DNA from: Leptolyngbya sp. NIES-2104
GTDB lineage: Bacteria > Cyanobacteriota > Cyanobacteriia > Leptolyngbyales > Leptolyngbyaceae
DNA length: 64,000 bases
Reading direction: 5' to 3'
NCBI RefSeq assembly: GCF_001485215.1
Contig: NZ_BBWW01000001.1
Span: 2,542,001-2,606,000 of the forward strand
Shown here: positions 23,767 to 32,710 of the stretch, in pieces
Layout of the letters: each line of letters begins with the position of its first letter
Numbering within the stretch: position 1 is the first letter of the stretch
The notes under the pieces: generated by a model
The model's input: only the letters and a program-made list of their open reading frames with translations
Told to the model about the DNA's origin: nothing
Databases searched by the model: none
Position numbers and translations under genes: made by a program

Positions 23767-24105
23767 AGGAACCGAAGCACAACTGAATAAGCAAAACGCG
23801 ATATCGATCGCGCATCCAGTTTTCAGACAGGAGCGATCGGCACCGTAAATTTCGTGTGTGAGAAAGCCTGTATTAGTAGGCTCGGATCTCTTTATAGCGG
23901 TTCTCACACACAGTTCTGATATGAAAAAGCTCGATCGCTGAAGCTCGATCGCTGAAGCTCGAAAAATGACTCGATCGCTCTCTTCAATTGCACTCAAATG
24001 TGCAAAACCCCACTTACCGAAGCCGCAATAAAAAAACCGTCCCACAAGCAGACGGCATCCAGTTCATAAGAGCGATCGTACTAACTGAAATAGTTCGCCT
24101 GTATC
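23767..24105. other. left-end noncoding region of element 1 with inverted and tandem repeats
   Basis: No convincing gene. It holds an 11-bp inverted repeat GTGTGTGAGAA (23854-23864) / TTCTCACACAC (23901-23911) with a 36-base spacer, and a 14-bp tandem repeat AAGCTCGATCGCTG twice plus a partial third copy (23927-23962). The TCTCACACACA arm recurs twice upstream of the excisionase gene, so this may be where the excision complex assembles. Confidence 0.5.
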
Positions 24106-24627
24106 ATGAGTCTTGTACAGGCGTTATGTGTTGCGGTCATGGCAGTTCGGCATCGCGATCGACGGGAACAAGATTTAACTGAGATAGCGCGGCGTTACCT
24201 CATGGGTGAAACGCAAAGTACGATCGCTGAATCTCTCAAGGTGAGCCAACAGACGATCAGCGCGGATATGAAGCTGATTCGTAAACGCTGGCGGGATTCA
24301 TCCATTCGTGACTTCGACGAGGCGATCGCTGTTGAACTCGCAAAAATCGATTTAGTTGAAGCCGAATTCTGGGAGCAGTGGGAAAAATCAAAACTCCCGA
24401 AGCAAGTCAAGAAGAATGAGAAAGCGGACGGCTTCACAAAACAAACCACGATCGAGGAAACGAAATGCGGCAACCCTGCTTTTTTGGCGGGTGTCTTAAA
24501 TTGCATCGATCGTAGATGTCGCTTGCTCGGTCTGGATTCTGAGATCAAATATCAGGACTTAACGACAGCGATCGCTAAAGTCATCCAGGCAGGTTTCAAA
24601 GTTGAACAGAGCGATCGAGCAAACTGA
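24106..24627 (+). CDS. helix-turn-helix protein, small-terminase-like
   Basis: A 173-residue protein (162 from Met12 at 24139, an alternative start). It has a predicted helix-turn-helix at about residues 35-58 (MGETQSTIAESLKVSQQTISADMKLI), then a charged helical region, then a C-terminal block FLAGVLNCIDRRCRLLGLD, resembling the C-terminal part of phage small-terminase-like and related DNA-binding proteins. It would recognise DNA ends or packaging sites if a terminase relative; no large terminase is present. It overlaps the next gene by 26 bases. Could equally be a transcription regulator. Confidence 0.5.
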   Translation: MSLVQALCVAVMAVRHRDRREQDLTEIARRYLMGETQSTIAESLKVSQQTISADMKLIRKRWRDSSIRDFDEAIAVELAKIDLVEAEFWEQWEKSKLPKQVKKNEKADGFTKQTTIEETKCGNPAFLAGVLNCIDRRCRLLGLDSEIKYQDLTTAIAKVIQAGFKVEQSDRAN

Positions 24628-25114
24628 AACCGAGCAAAGCGAATCGATCGTTGATGAATTGAGGGTCGATCCAGATGGAATCGGACGATCGAGTATTCGT
24701 GGTGTCGCTCGAATGGTTGGAATTAGCGATTCTGTTCTGGTTCGGGTGTTTCAAGGTGCTGATCTGAATCCCTCGAAACTGGCTCAAATGCTTATGGATG
24801 TTGGGTTTTCGTCTGCTGATCTAGCTGATTTTTCCAAGAACGGCATTCCCGATCGCGCCATTGCAATCATCGTCGAATACTACGCATTCGAGGCAGGGCG
24901 ATATTGCTCAACATTGAGCAAAACTCGTGAATTACCCGATCGTCCAAAGTTTCGAGCAATCCCGGCAGAAATATCTCTGCGATCGACTTCCATCCCGTCG
25001 AAGCTTTCCGCGTCCTTCCCGTCGAATGGCACTGCTTTCACAAACAGGACACAACGGCTTATCACCGTCTTGAACGTCCAAACGTACCGAAGATTCTTTA
25101 GAGGCACGTTGTAG
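24602..25114 (+). CDS. DNA-binding-like protein, C-terminus probably replaced
   Basis: A 170-residue frame. Residues 20-105 (GIGRSSIRGVARMVGISDSVL..., DLNPSKLAQMLMDVGF, EYYAFEAGRYC) match a type of helix-turn-helix protein I recall as common in cyanobacterial mobile DNA. From about residue 110 the sequence becomes Ser/Arg-rich and lies antisense to the zinc-ribbon end of the next, convergent gene, so this tail is probably read-through after truncation. It overlaps the upstream gene (start 26 bases before its stop). Function unknown. Confidence 0.45.
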   Translation: MNRAIEQTETEQSESIVDELRVDPDGIGRSSIRGVARMVGISDSVLVRVFQGADLNPSKLAQMLMDVGFSSADLADFSKNGIPDRAIAIIVEYYAFEAGRYCSTLSKTRELPDRPKFRAIPAEISLRSTSIPSKLSASFPSNGTAFTNRTQRLITVLNVQTYRRFFRGTL

Positions 25115-25357
25115 ACGATTCTGAGAGGACGTTTTCGAGAGGGTTTGGAGAATTTCACCGATTTGATGTTCGATCGCGCTGATTCTGTCATTTAGTGGAC
25201 TGGACTTTTCAGCGGCGGGAACTTCTCCCCCAATAGAAAACCATTCAACGAACTGAACGATCGCACTGCTCGAAGTGGTTCCCCGTCGATCGCATTCTTG
25301 ACGAAACGAATTCCAGCGATCGTCATCAAGCCGAAAATTCCGCATCGGTTGAGACAT
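24932..25357 (-). CDS. ribbon-helix-helix-like protein with C-terminal zinc ribbon
   Basis: A 141-residue protein. The N-terminus (MRNFRLDDDRWNSFRQECDRRG) looks like a short DNA-binding fold, the middle is a probable coiled coil (ISAIEHQIGEILQTL), and the C-terminus is a zinc ribbon with CPVC and CRDC 24 residues apart, like the InsA-type ribbon of IS1-family transposases. It may regulate the element through the TTTAGTCCA sites that lie in its upstream region; that link is inference. Confidence 0.55.
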   Translation of the reverse strand: MSQPMRNFRLDDDRWNSFRQECDRRGTTSSSAIVQFVEWFSIGGEVPAAEKSSPLNDRISAIEHQIGEILQTLSKTSSQNRLQRASKESSVRLDVQDGDKPLCPVCESSAIRREGRGKLRRDGSRSQRYFCRDCSKLWTIG

Positions 25358-25535
25358 AACTTTTGTCTTTACGAAATGACTTACATATAGTACAGGCGAT
25401 CGTCATGCAGATGTAAGACTGTCTCATCTGTTCGATTGCGACTCAAAGCGAGAAAAATCATAAGTGTCGCTAATTAGTACAAATACTCTCCTCCTTGCGA
25501 GTACCTTTATCCTACGAGTCGAAAGTTAATCCGTA

Positions 25536-25780
25536 TTTAGTCCAATTACGCCATTTTTAGTCCAGAGTTTTGATGAGTGGACTAATTAACGCTCAAAAAC
25601 ATTGCTATATATGAATCTCAGATTTGAGAATTTGATTGATGTACTGCTATATCGGCAGAACTTCACCGCATCAGTCCTAAAATTCTGGACTTCTCGACGG
25701 CTACGATCGTTGTACAGAAAGCATTCCACCGATTTGAGGTACTTTGTGAGTCTGGACTAAAGACGATCGCGCTCAGTCCA
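25536..25780. promoter_or_regulatory. cluster of TTTAGTCCA/TGGACTAA sites
   Basis: TTTAGTCCA at 25536-25544 and 25556-25564 (exactly 20 bp apart), inverted TGGACTAA at 25578-25585 and 25753-25760, and weaker CAGTCCA (25774) and TGGACTT (25686). They lie in the otherwise gene-free 25,358-25,953 region between a divergent putative regulator and the tape measure gene, so they may be operators. Confidence 0.45.
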
Positions 25781-25853
25781 ACGGGTGAGCGATCGAGAAT
25801 ATCGGTTCAACTTATCAATTGCGACATAACTCGAAGTGACTTCGACAAAGAAA

Positions 25854-25889
25854 AAGCCGATCGCTTTTCATGACGAGAGCGATCGGCTT
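25854..25889. repeat. GCCGATCG hairpin, copy 1
   Basis: AAGCCGATCGCT / AGCGATCGGCTT is a perfect 12-bp stem with a 12-base loop, preceded by AAAGA A-tract and followed by GCTTAG. Four similar hairpins occur elsewhere in element 1. It may act as a bidirectional terminator. Confidence 0.6.
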
Positions 25890-25953
25890 GCTTAGTGATA
25901 CTCAGTAGCCAGTACGCCTAAGATAGCAGTACGTGTGTTCCTTAGTAGTCAAA

Positions 25954-28900
25954 ATGTCAAACTCTCAAATCGCTTCCGTCTCGATCGAGGCAATTCTCAA
26001 CTGGCAGAAGTTCGATCGCGATCTTGCCGCATTAAACAAGCGGGCAGAGCGCAATGCGATCAACGTGGCGGTGAAATTCAAAGCAGACACCGCACAACTC
26101 CGAAACGAGATCCGATCGCTCTCAAATCAGTCTGTTGAATTAAAACTACGGGTCAATCCTGCGTCCGCTGCAAATCAGGTGCAAAGTTTTATTCGATCGA
26201 ATTCAAACAACGCGCTGAATATTCCTGTTAATGCTCAGACAAAGCCAGCACAGCAAGCGATCGGACAATTCTCGAACAACCTTCCAAAACTGAACCAAGT
26301 CTTAAACGTTGCCACGTCTACCGCATCCTCGCAGGTCGGAACCTTCACAAAATCGGCAGCGATTCAGATGACGGGAATGGGAGCGGCGGCGGGGGGAGCG
26401 ATCGGGGTCGCAATTTCAGCGGCGATCGTCGGGGTCGGGGTCGGTATCAACGAAATTCAGAAAGTCTTCACCGAAGCGAACACCCAATTGGATACACTCC
26501 GTAGTGGCATCCGAGATTTAACACTTGATGCTGGAAAAGCCGTATTCGACATTGGGGCACGATTTGAAGCCAACGTCATCACCTTCGATACCCTGTTCAA
26601 GCGGTTCGATCGCAAGGGTGAGGACTTCATTAGAGAGGTGCAAGATTTCGCGATTCGGACTCCGTTTTCTCAAGAAAACGCAATTAACAGCAGTCGATTT
26701 CTCGCAGGGGCGGGATTGACTCCAGAAAAAACGTTAGGAGTCTCGCGTCAAATTGCCGATATTGCCAGTGCATCGGGCGATCGTGGGTCAGAAAACTTTG
26801 AGAGCCTATCTCGCACTTATGCGAAGATTCAGGCACGTGGAAAAGCGGACGCACGATCGCTTCAAGAATTCGCCACACGCGGCGTTGACATGATCGGAGC
26901 GATCGCTGAAGTATCCGGTAAAACTCGGCAAGAAATTATTCAACTCACCCGTGAGGGGAAAGTCGGAATTGATGCGATCGATGCTGGACTTAAAAACCTA
27001 ACCGGAGAGGGCGGCGCGTTTGCAGGACTGAGCGATCGACTGTCGCAAAGCCTCGGTGGGATTCTCTCTAATATTCAGGATGCTGGAATTGCAACCGCAC
27101 AAAATATTTACAGTGCCTACTCTCCAGCGATTCTCAAAATCGCAGAAGGCTTTCAAAATGCCGTCAGTGGAATCGGACGCGATCCAGCAATTCTTGGAAT
27201 GTTGGCAGAATCCGCAGATCGCATCAAATCAACCTTTGAGCTAAATCCCCAATTTCTCGAAACGCTCAAATCTGGAATGACAGAACTCGCGACGGGCGGA
27301 CTCAGGATCGTGACGGATTTGGCGGAAAAGTTTACAGGATATCTCGCTCAAAATCCCGAAGTGATCAATCGCATCGTGCAGCTACTCACCCTCATGGGTC
27401 AAAACATGGCGCGGGATTTAGAACGTGACTTGCAGCGCAAAGAAGCAATTCTTTCGTGGGGGATTGCGGTCGAATCGTTCCAACAAAAGATGCAGCCTGC
27501 CTATGATGCGTTAAACCAATTTCAAATCGGAGTATTGGAAACAGGTACACGATTTATCAACTGGATTCAGTCTGGAGACGAATCAGCCAGAGCATTCGAT
27601 CGGGTCAGTGCGACAGTCTTAGGGATTCTCTCTCCAGCATCAGCGGCAATTACGCTGTTTAGCCAAATGTCTCGAATCGGAGATGAAATCAATCGCGCAG
27701 CAAAGTTAATTTCTTCCACGATTTCTGGTGATTGGAGTGCTGGACTGAGAGTGGCACAAGGAATCAACAATGCAATTTTGGGAAGCTTTCGAGGGATCGG
27801 CAGTGCGATCAACGGCATCGTCAAAACAATGTCAGAAAAGTTAAATCCGGTCACTCAGGGGTTTAGCAACATTTGGAACCAAGTCAGTTCAACAACTCAA
27901 TTTATTCTGAACAGGGTCTTAGATGGATTCCTGAAACGAATTGGAGCGATCGGCAACAAATTAAGAGAGCTACTAGGCTTAGGCGGATCTCAAGACAATG
28001 CGGATTCGGGTGGCAATGCAGGAACCGGAGAAACGATCGCTTTCAAAGGAGTGCAAGTTACATCTGCCGTTGATGCTTCTGGGGAACCAGGGCTTGATTA
28101 TGTGGTGAGTGATGGTAAGAGAGGCGCGAAATTCGGCTCACTCACCGATGGAAGAGTAATCAAAGTTGTCAGCAATCAAAATTGGGAAACCAATTTAGAA
28201 AGCAATCCCGGTGGGCGAAGAGGTTATGGAAACCAAGTCATTGTAAGAACGATCGATAAAATCACAGGTCAAGCAGTCGATGTCCTGTACGCTCATCTTG
28301 ATAAAGTTTTAGTGCAAGAAGGTGAATCGATCGGCATTGGAACTGTTTTAGGAACGCAAGGACGAACCGGATCAACCACGGGCGCTCATGTATCAGTTGA
28401 TTTCTTTGGCAAGGATTCTAATTCAACAACGCCTGCCGCAATTGCGATGCGCGATCGCTTGGCAAGGATTCTCGCAAACAATCCAAGTCTGTTGAATGGG
28501 CAGATTCAAAGACAGGCTCAATCACAGCCAACTCAGCAGCGATCGCAATCTTCTCCAAATCTAGTTGGGACAGTGGCAGGATTTGATCCGAATCGAATTA
28601 ATCGATCGGTTCAGCTTCTTATGCAGCAAGGGTTGTCTCCGTTAGGCGCAGCAATGCTAACAGGTTCATTCATGCAAGAATCGGGACTCAATCCTAAAGC
28701 TGACAACGGAACACACATCGGTTTAATGCAATGGGATAAGCGGCATCGCGCTCGAAATATGCCTCGCAATGATTTCGATGGACAGGTGAAGTACGCAGTC
28801 ATCGAAGGAATGCAAGATCGACCCGATTCCATCCGCACGTTAAAAAATCCGAATGCGACTCGTCAAGAAGTCGAACAAGCGATCCGCAATATGACGCGAT

Positions 28901-31014
28901 ACGGACCGGGTGAGGAGAAATCACGATTCCAATACGGCGCGGAAATTTATCGTCAAATGGGTAGTTCGTCTGTTCGATCGCCTGCTCAAACAGTCGCTCC
29001 TCGTACATCGATGACGGTGTATGACGGCAACGGTAAGCCGATGACGTTGAACGCAACTCGTACCAACAGCGATTTTGCACCCACGGGCGAAGCTGTAGAC
29101 GGTGACGATATCTTTCAGGATGGCGATCCGAATAAGGCTCAAAATGCTTTGAATTCACGATTTGGCAAGGAATATCAGGCATTGCAAGAGAGAATTCGAT
29201 CGGACAATCGAGCGATCGATCGCGATGCCCAAATCGTTCAAGAACTGCGACAAGAACGCTGGACACAAGAAGATCGACGCATCCAGCAAGAAAGGGCACT
29301 TTCTGACGAAAGACTCAACAGATCGCGGGTTCTGATTGACTCAGAAGACACAACGGCTCAATCACTTCATGAGTTGAGGACGCAACGGGTACAGATTCTT
29401 AGGCGAGATGAGGACGATCAGCGGCAATTATCCCGCCAAGTCGAAACTTACCAGTCTGCGCGGGAATTGAAGGTTAGAAGAAATCGCCTGCGTGGGAAAT
29501 CTGAATCAGAAATCAAAGCGTTGCTCAATGATCCTGAGTTTGCCTCGGTTGAAGAACGCGATCGCTTAATGACTGAATTTAGAAGCGGCAAGCTGTTGGA
29601 CGGATTAGATTCGTCTCCGGTTGACTTCACGAGAGCGATCGGGACTGTCCAACAAGCTCAAAAAATGCGGACTCAGATTCGAGATGAAGCGCTCGGAACT
29701 TTGCAGCTACAAGGGAATAAGTTAATTACCGATTCACTGAAGCGATCGCAATTGGAGGTAGGCGCTCTACCCTTGCGAGTGGCAGAGTATCGCGATCAGC
29801 TTGGGATTACGTCCCCACTTGAAAAGCACCGGACGGAGTTGGCAAAGCTGACGGCTGGGCAAGAAGAATTCGGGCGATCGACGAATACCACGATCGAGCG
29901 ACTTCAAGCATTATCCGAAGCACCATTTACGACACCTGAGCAAAAAACACAGCTTCAGAACTTGATCGCAACGGCTCAACAGTCGGGTGAGACATTCAAG
30001 ACTGCAACCGAATCTGCCAAACGGTACAAGGAAGCTTTATTTTTTAACGATCAATTGCAGTCTAGTATCGGACGCGATCGCGCTTTCTTAGAGGTTCGCA
30101 ATCGGGCACTGAGCGCACGAACGGCAGATTTACAAATTTATTCGGGTGCATTTGGCAGATACGATCGCGCTGAGATTGAAGCCAATATCGCTCGATCAGA
30201 TGTCAGAGTCGATTATCAACAGCAATTAGCGCAAATTCAGCGCTACAGGATCGAGGCAGAACAAAACCCGAATTCTGGATTTAGCACCAGTGTTCTTAAT
30301 GAGATGGAGCGATTATCGGGTGAAGAACTGCAATCGAAGCTAAGATCGATTTCCCTGAACGTGAAAAACTTCTCCAACGAAATTCGAGATGATCTCACGA
30401 GTGGATTTACACAAGGATTTACCGATGTGCTGATGGGCGCGAAATCATTCGGAGATGCGATCGGGGATATCTTCAAAAATCTCGCGCAGAAGTTTATCTC
30501 AGTTGGGTTAAATTCCCTGTTCTCAAGTCTATTCGGCTCAATCTTCAATGGCGCTCCAATGTTTGCGGACGGTGGCTTGATTGAGCGATATGCGGACGGT
30601 GGCATCATTCCTGGTGTGCGATCGCGCAAAGACGATCAGTTAATCCTTGCTCAGAAAGGTGAAGCCGTACTGACTCACAAAGGGGTTGATTTGCTCGGAG
30701 AAACGGCAATTAACACATTGAATCGCGGCATTCTCCCCAAATTCGCCAATGGGGGAATGATTGGAAGCGGCATGATGCCGAACCTCCAATCGCGCATGAT
30801 GCCAATGCGATCGTCTCAATTCCCTCGCAGTTTCAATGTCAACATTCAAACTAAATCGATCGCGGGTGAAGAATATGTCACTGTGTCCCAATTGCGAGAT
30901 GTTGTAAGCGTTGTAACCCGACGAACCGAATCCTATGCGGATAATGCGGTATCGGGTCACGTCGAATCGATTCAGTCCTCACCCGGATATCGATCAAGTT
31001 TGGGGATGAGTTAG
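25954..31014 (+). CDS. phage-type tail tape measure protein with M23-like and tail-lysozyme-like domains
   Basis: About 1686 residues (a GTG at 25933 would add 7). Order: coiled N-terminus; hydrophobic Gly/Ala segment near 150-170; tape measure domain about 210-385 (FAIRTPFSQENAINSSRFLAG, FATRGVDMIGAIAE); a LytM/M23-like region about 725-845 with YAHLDKV and TGSTTGAHVSVDF; a tail-lysozyme-like region about 885-1010 (GSFMQESGLNP, IGLMQWDKRHR); a long coiled coil about 1075-1190; and C-terminal FADGG/YADGG repeats usual in these proteins. The M23 zinc site looks degenerate (second His of HxH is Ser, N-terminal HxxxD not seen). No other tail gene is nearby. Confidence 0.85.
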   Translation: MSNSQIASVSIEAILNWQKFDRDLAALNKRAERNAINVAVKFKADTAQLRNEIRSLSNQSVELKLRVNPASAANQVQSFIRSNSNNALNIPVNAQTKPAQQAIGQFSNNLPKLNQVLNVATSTASSQVGTFTKSAAIQMTGMGAAAGGAIGVAISAAIVGVGVGINEIQKVFTEANTQLDTLRSGIRDLTLDAGKAVFDIGARFEANVITFDTLFKRFDRKGEDFIREVQDFAIRTPFSQENAINSSRFLAGAGLTPEKTLGVSRQIADIASASGDRGSENFESLSRTYAKIQARGKADARSLQEFATRGVDMIGAIAEVSGKTRQEIIQLTREGKVGIDAIDAGLKNLTGEGGAFAGLSDRLSQSLGGILSNIQDAGIATAQNIYSAYSPAILKIAEGFQNAVSGIGRDPAILGMLAESADRIKSTFELNPQFLETLKSGMTELATGGLRIVTDLAEKFTGYLAQNPEVINRIVQLLTLMGQNMARDLERDLQRKEAILSWGIAVESFQQKMQPAYDALNQFQIGVLETGTRFINWIQSGDESARAFDRVSATVLGILSPASAAITLFSQMSRIGDEINRAAKLISSTISGDWSAGLRVAQGINNAILGSFRGIGSAINGIVKTMSEKLNPVTQGFSNIWNQVSSTTQFILNRVLDGFLKRIGAIGNKLRELLGLGGSQDNADSGGNAGTGETIAFKGVQVTSAVDASGEPGLDYVVSDGKRGAKFGSLTDGRVIKVVSNQNWETNLESNPGGRRGYGNQVIVRTIDKITGQAVDVLYAHLDKVLVQEGESIGIGTVLGTQGRTGSTTGAHVSVDFFGKDSNSTTPAAIAMRDRLARILANNPSLLNGQIQRQAQSQPTQQRSQSSPNLVGTVAGFDPNRINRSVQLLMQQGLSPLGAAMLTGSFMQESGLNPKADNGTHIGLMQWDKRHRARNMPRNDFDGQVKYAVIEGMQDRPDSIRTLKNPNATRQEVEQAIRNMTRYGPGEEKSRFQYGAEIYRQMGSSSVRSPAQTVAPRTSMTVYDGNGKPMTLNATRTNSDFAPTGEAVDGDDIFQDGDPNKAQNALNSRFGKEYQALQERIRSDNRAIDRDAQIVQELRQERWTQEDRRIQQERALSDERLNRSRVLIDSEDTTAQSLHELRTQRVQILRRDEDDQRQLSRQVETYQSARELKVRRNRLRGKSESEIKALLNDPEFASVEERDRLMTEFRSGKLLDGLDSSPVDFTRAIGTVQQAQKMRTQIRDEALGTLQLQGNKLITDSLKRSQLEVGALPLRVAEYRDQLGITSPLEKHRTELAKLTAGQEEFGRSTNTTIERLQALSEAPFTTPEQKTQLQNLIATAQQSGETFKTATESAKRYKEALFFNDQLQSSIGRDRAFLEVRNRALSARTADLQIYSGAFGRYDRAEIEANIARSDVRVDYQQQLAQIQRYRIEAEQNPNSGFSTSVLNEMERLSGEELQSKLRSISLNVKNFSNEIRDDLTSGFTQGFTDVLMGAKSFGDAIGDIFKNLAQKFISVGLNSLFSSLFGSIFNGAPMFADGGLIERYADGGIIPGVRSRKDDQLILAQKGEAVLTHKGVDLLGETAINTLNRGILPKFANGGMIGSGMMPNLQSRMMPMRSSQFPRSFNVNIQTKSIAGEEYVTVSQLRDVVSVVTRRTESYADNAVSGHVESIQSSPGYRSSLGMS

Positions 31015-31361
31015 CGGAATTGAGGGCAGACACTTCGAGCAACAGCGGTGATTGCTGCTTGATAACCGTACACACGATCGCGACTTTGCCGAGAGAAGCC
31101 TTTAGTTTCTTTGGCGAGTCTTTCAGCAATTTGCTCATCGCTCGTTCCTTTGGCTCTTGTCTTGCAATACGATTCGATATCCTTGGCAATCAAGCTCGAT
31201 TCGCGACTTTCAGCAAATGGGTGCTGAATCACGTCTAGAATTACGCGAACACTCGAAATATTGCTTCTCGAAACTGGAAACTCTGTTATGTCGATCGCTC
31301 TTGCTACTGGCGCAATCACCGCAATCCCAAGCAACGCTCCCAATGCAATCTTAATTCCCAT
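31011..31361 (-). CDS. small secreted protein, two cysteines
   Basis: A 116-residue protein with a clear signal peptide (MGIKIALGALLGIAVIAPVARA) and a helical mature part with one cysteine at each end (ESYCKTRA... ARSVCPQF), loosely resembling the DUF732 layout. A GGAGA ribosome binding site lies 11 bases upstream of the ATG. It converges on, and overlaps by 4 bases, the stop of the tape measure gene. Function unknown; an exported disulfide-bonded helper is a guess. Confidence 0.6.
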   Translation of the reverse strand: MGIKIALGALLGIAVIAPVARAIDITEFPVSRSNISSVRVILDVIQHPFAESRESSLIAKDIESYCKTRAKGTSDEQIAERLAKETKGFSRQSRDRVYGYQAAITAVARSVCPQFR

Positions 31362-31460
31362 CGTTTTTTTTTCTCCAGAACTCTCAAGGTTGTATCAGAT
31401 CAAACGAGAGACATCATCTGATTCACCGAAATTTTACTTAGCAAAAACGTGCCAAAGAAA

Positions 31461-31489
31461 AAGCCGATCGAGAAATTCCCGATCGGCTT
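31461..31489. repeat. GCCGATCG hairpin, copy 2
   Basis: AAGCCGATCG / CGATCGGCTT is a 10-bp stem with a 9-base loop, flanked on both sides by the same bases as the copy at 25854 (AAAGAA before, GCTNAG after). It lies between two minus-strand genes. Confidence 0.6.
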
Positions 31490-31507
31490 GCTCAGAAGAA
31501 AATTTGC

Positions 31508-31717
31508 TCAGATGGGCGATCGAGTGTATCGCTTCCCTTCACCCGGATAAACGATCGCTTTCAATTTGGTGCACTGCCAGATTAGATCGTCCACAGACAA
31601 GCCGAATCTTTCAGCATCCTGCTCGATCGCTTGCACATCGGTTTCGAGAATTTCCGCCAATTGCTCGATCGTGACTACGCCATGATTCGGAATCGTTGCG
31701 ATCGAGATTCGGTACAT
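31508..31717 (-). CDS. hypothetical 69-residue protein
   Basis: Not recognised. The middle (TIEQLAEILETDVQAIEQDAERFGLSVDDLIWQC) is strongly helical and could be a small helix-turn-helix. It follows the 75-residue gene with a 10-base gap on the same strand, in a run of four small minus-strand genes. Composition is protein-like, but no strong ribosome binding site is seen. Confidence 0.45.
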   Translation of the reverse strand: MYRISIATIPNHGVVTIEQLAEILETDVQAIEQDAERFGLSVDDLIWQCTKLKAIVYPGEGKRYTRSPI

Positions 31718-31727
31718 TGATTTCCCG

Positions 31728-31955
31728 TTAATGCTCGGCAGTGTCGATCGTATTTGCTCTCAACTGCGCGACGAGTCTCTTTTCGCGCATTTGTCGATCG
31801 CACTCGTTAAGCTCTCGAACTTGTCGGGCGATCTCGCTTTCTTGTGGCGGTTTCGGGGTGAGTGCTTCGACTTGGGATTCTAATGCAGCAATGCGATCGA
31901 GCAATTCAGCTTCGGTTTTCTTGTCCATAAGAAGGTTTGTACTATTTCCATCCAT
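31728..31955 (-). CDS. hypothetical coiled-coil protein, 75 residues
   Basis: Not recognised. KKTEAELLDRIAALESQVEAL gives a clear heptad pattern, followed by a charged helix. Met10 (31928) is an alternative start exactly before the coil. Part of the minus-strand small-gene run 31,508-32,656. Confidence 0.5.
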   Translation of the reverse strand: MDGNSTNLLMDKKTEAELLDRIAALESQVEALTPKPPQESEIARQVRELNECDRQMREKRLVAQLRANTIDTAEH

Positions 31956-32070
31956 TGTATCGATCGCCTGTATTTCCCGATGTTGGGAAAAAGGTCGATC
32001 GCTCTTGTCATCCGTGGAAGCGTTACCTAGTGGAGCGATCGAGTCTTTCCGGTGAAAAAGCTGTCATCCG

Positions 32071-32337
32071 TTAACGTCCTTGGCTGGCGATGTAATCAGC
32101 AAGAACATTTTGCAGCCGAACAAATCCTGCTCTCATTTCCGTGATTTGCTCGGTATTGAGCGCGATTTGCTCAGTATTTGCGGTGATTTGATGAGAGTTC
32201 GCCTCTACAGTTCGCTGCAATTGGTCTAGCTGTACCTGAGTTTGATTCTGGCGATTGGCTAATTGTGCGATCGCTAATACAGCGGTTTCGAGTGTTGCTT
32301 CAATGCGATCGAGTCGGTCTGGATTCGCTTGCGTCAT
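32071..32337 (-). CDS. hypothetical coiled-coil protein, 88 residues
   Basis: Almost entirely heptad-like: DRIEATLETAVLAIAQLANRQNQ followed by tandem ANTEQI/LNTEQI units (residues 48-66), ending in an amphipathic helix. GGAG lies 11 bases upstream of the ATG. Such small coiled proteins are common in cyanobacterial islands with no known function; oligomerisation is likely. Confidence 0.6.
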   Translation of the reverse strand: MTQANPDRLDRIEATLETAVLAIAQLANRQNQTQVQLDQLQRTVEANSHQITANTEQIALNTEQITEMRAGFVRLQNVLADYIASQGR

Positions 32338-32386
32338 CGTCGGTTTCTCCGGTGGGGTGATTCGTGATTGATTTTACGCGATCGGG

Positions 32387-32656
32387 CTAATTCTCGGAAT
32401 CAGAGCGATCGGTTTCGTCTGTCGATTCGGTCTTCTTCGGTCTACCAGAATTAGCGCGTTTTCCGCCTCTAGGATCTCCCAGTGGTTCAGTGTCCATAGG
32501 AATTTCTCCGACTTGCTTAGTGTGCGACATCAATAAATTCTCAAGATATTTATTCGCTGAGATGTTGCTTTTCATTGCAAGTTTATCCAGAGCTTCTAAA
32601 AGCCGATCGTCAATTCTGAAGGCTCTGGTACTCCGAGGCATAGCGGGATTGCACAT
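32387..32656 (-). CDS. ribbon-helix-helix-like protein, 89 residues
   Basis: The N-terminal half (STRAFRIDDRLLEALDKLAMKSNISANKYLENLL) fits a ribbon-helix-helix DNA-binding domain; the C-terminal half is a charged tail with GGKRANSGRPKK, a possible nucleic-acid contact. AGGT 8 bases upstream favours the ATG at 32656 over Met6. It is transcribed away from the repeat cluster at 32711-32861, which may be its operator or a centromere-like site. Confidence 0.55.
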   Translation of the reverse strand: MCNPAMPRSTRAFRIDDRLLEALDKLAMKSNISANKYLENLLMSHTKQVGEIPMDTEPLGDPRGGKRANSGRPKKTESTDETDRSDSEN

Positions 32657-32710
32657 GATCGTTACCTAAATAAATTACTACTGATTCACATACTATCTTT
32701 ATCTTCTTAT

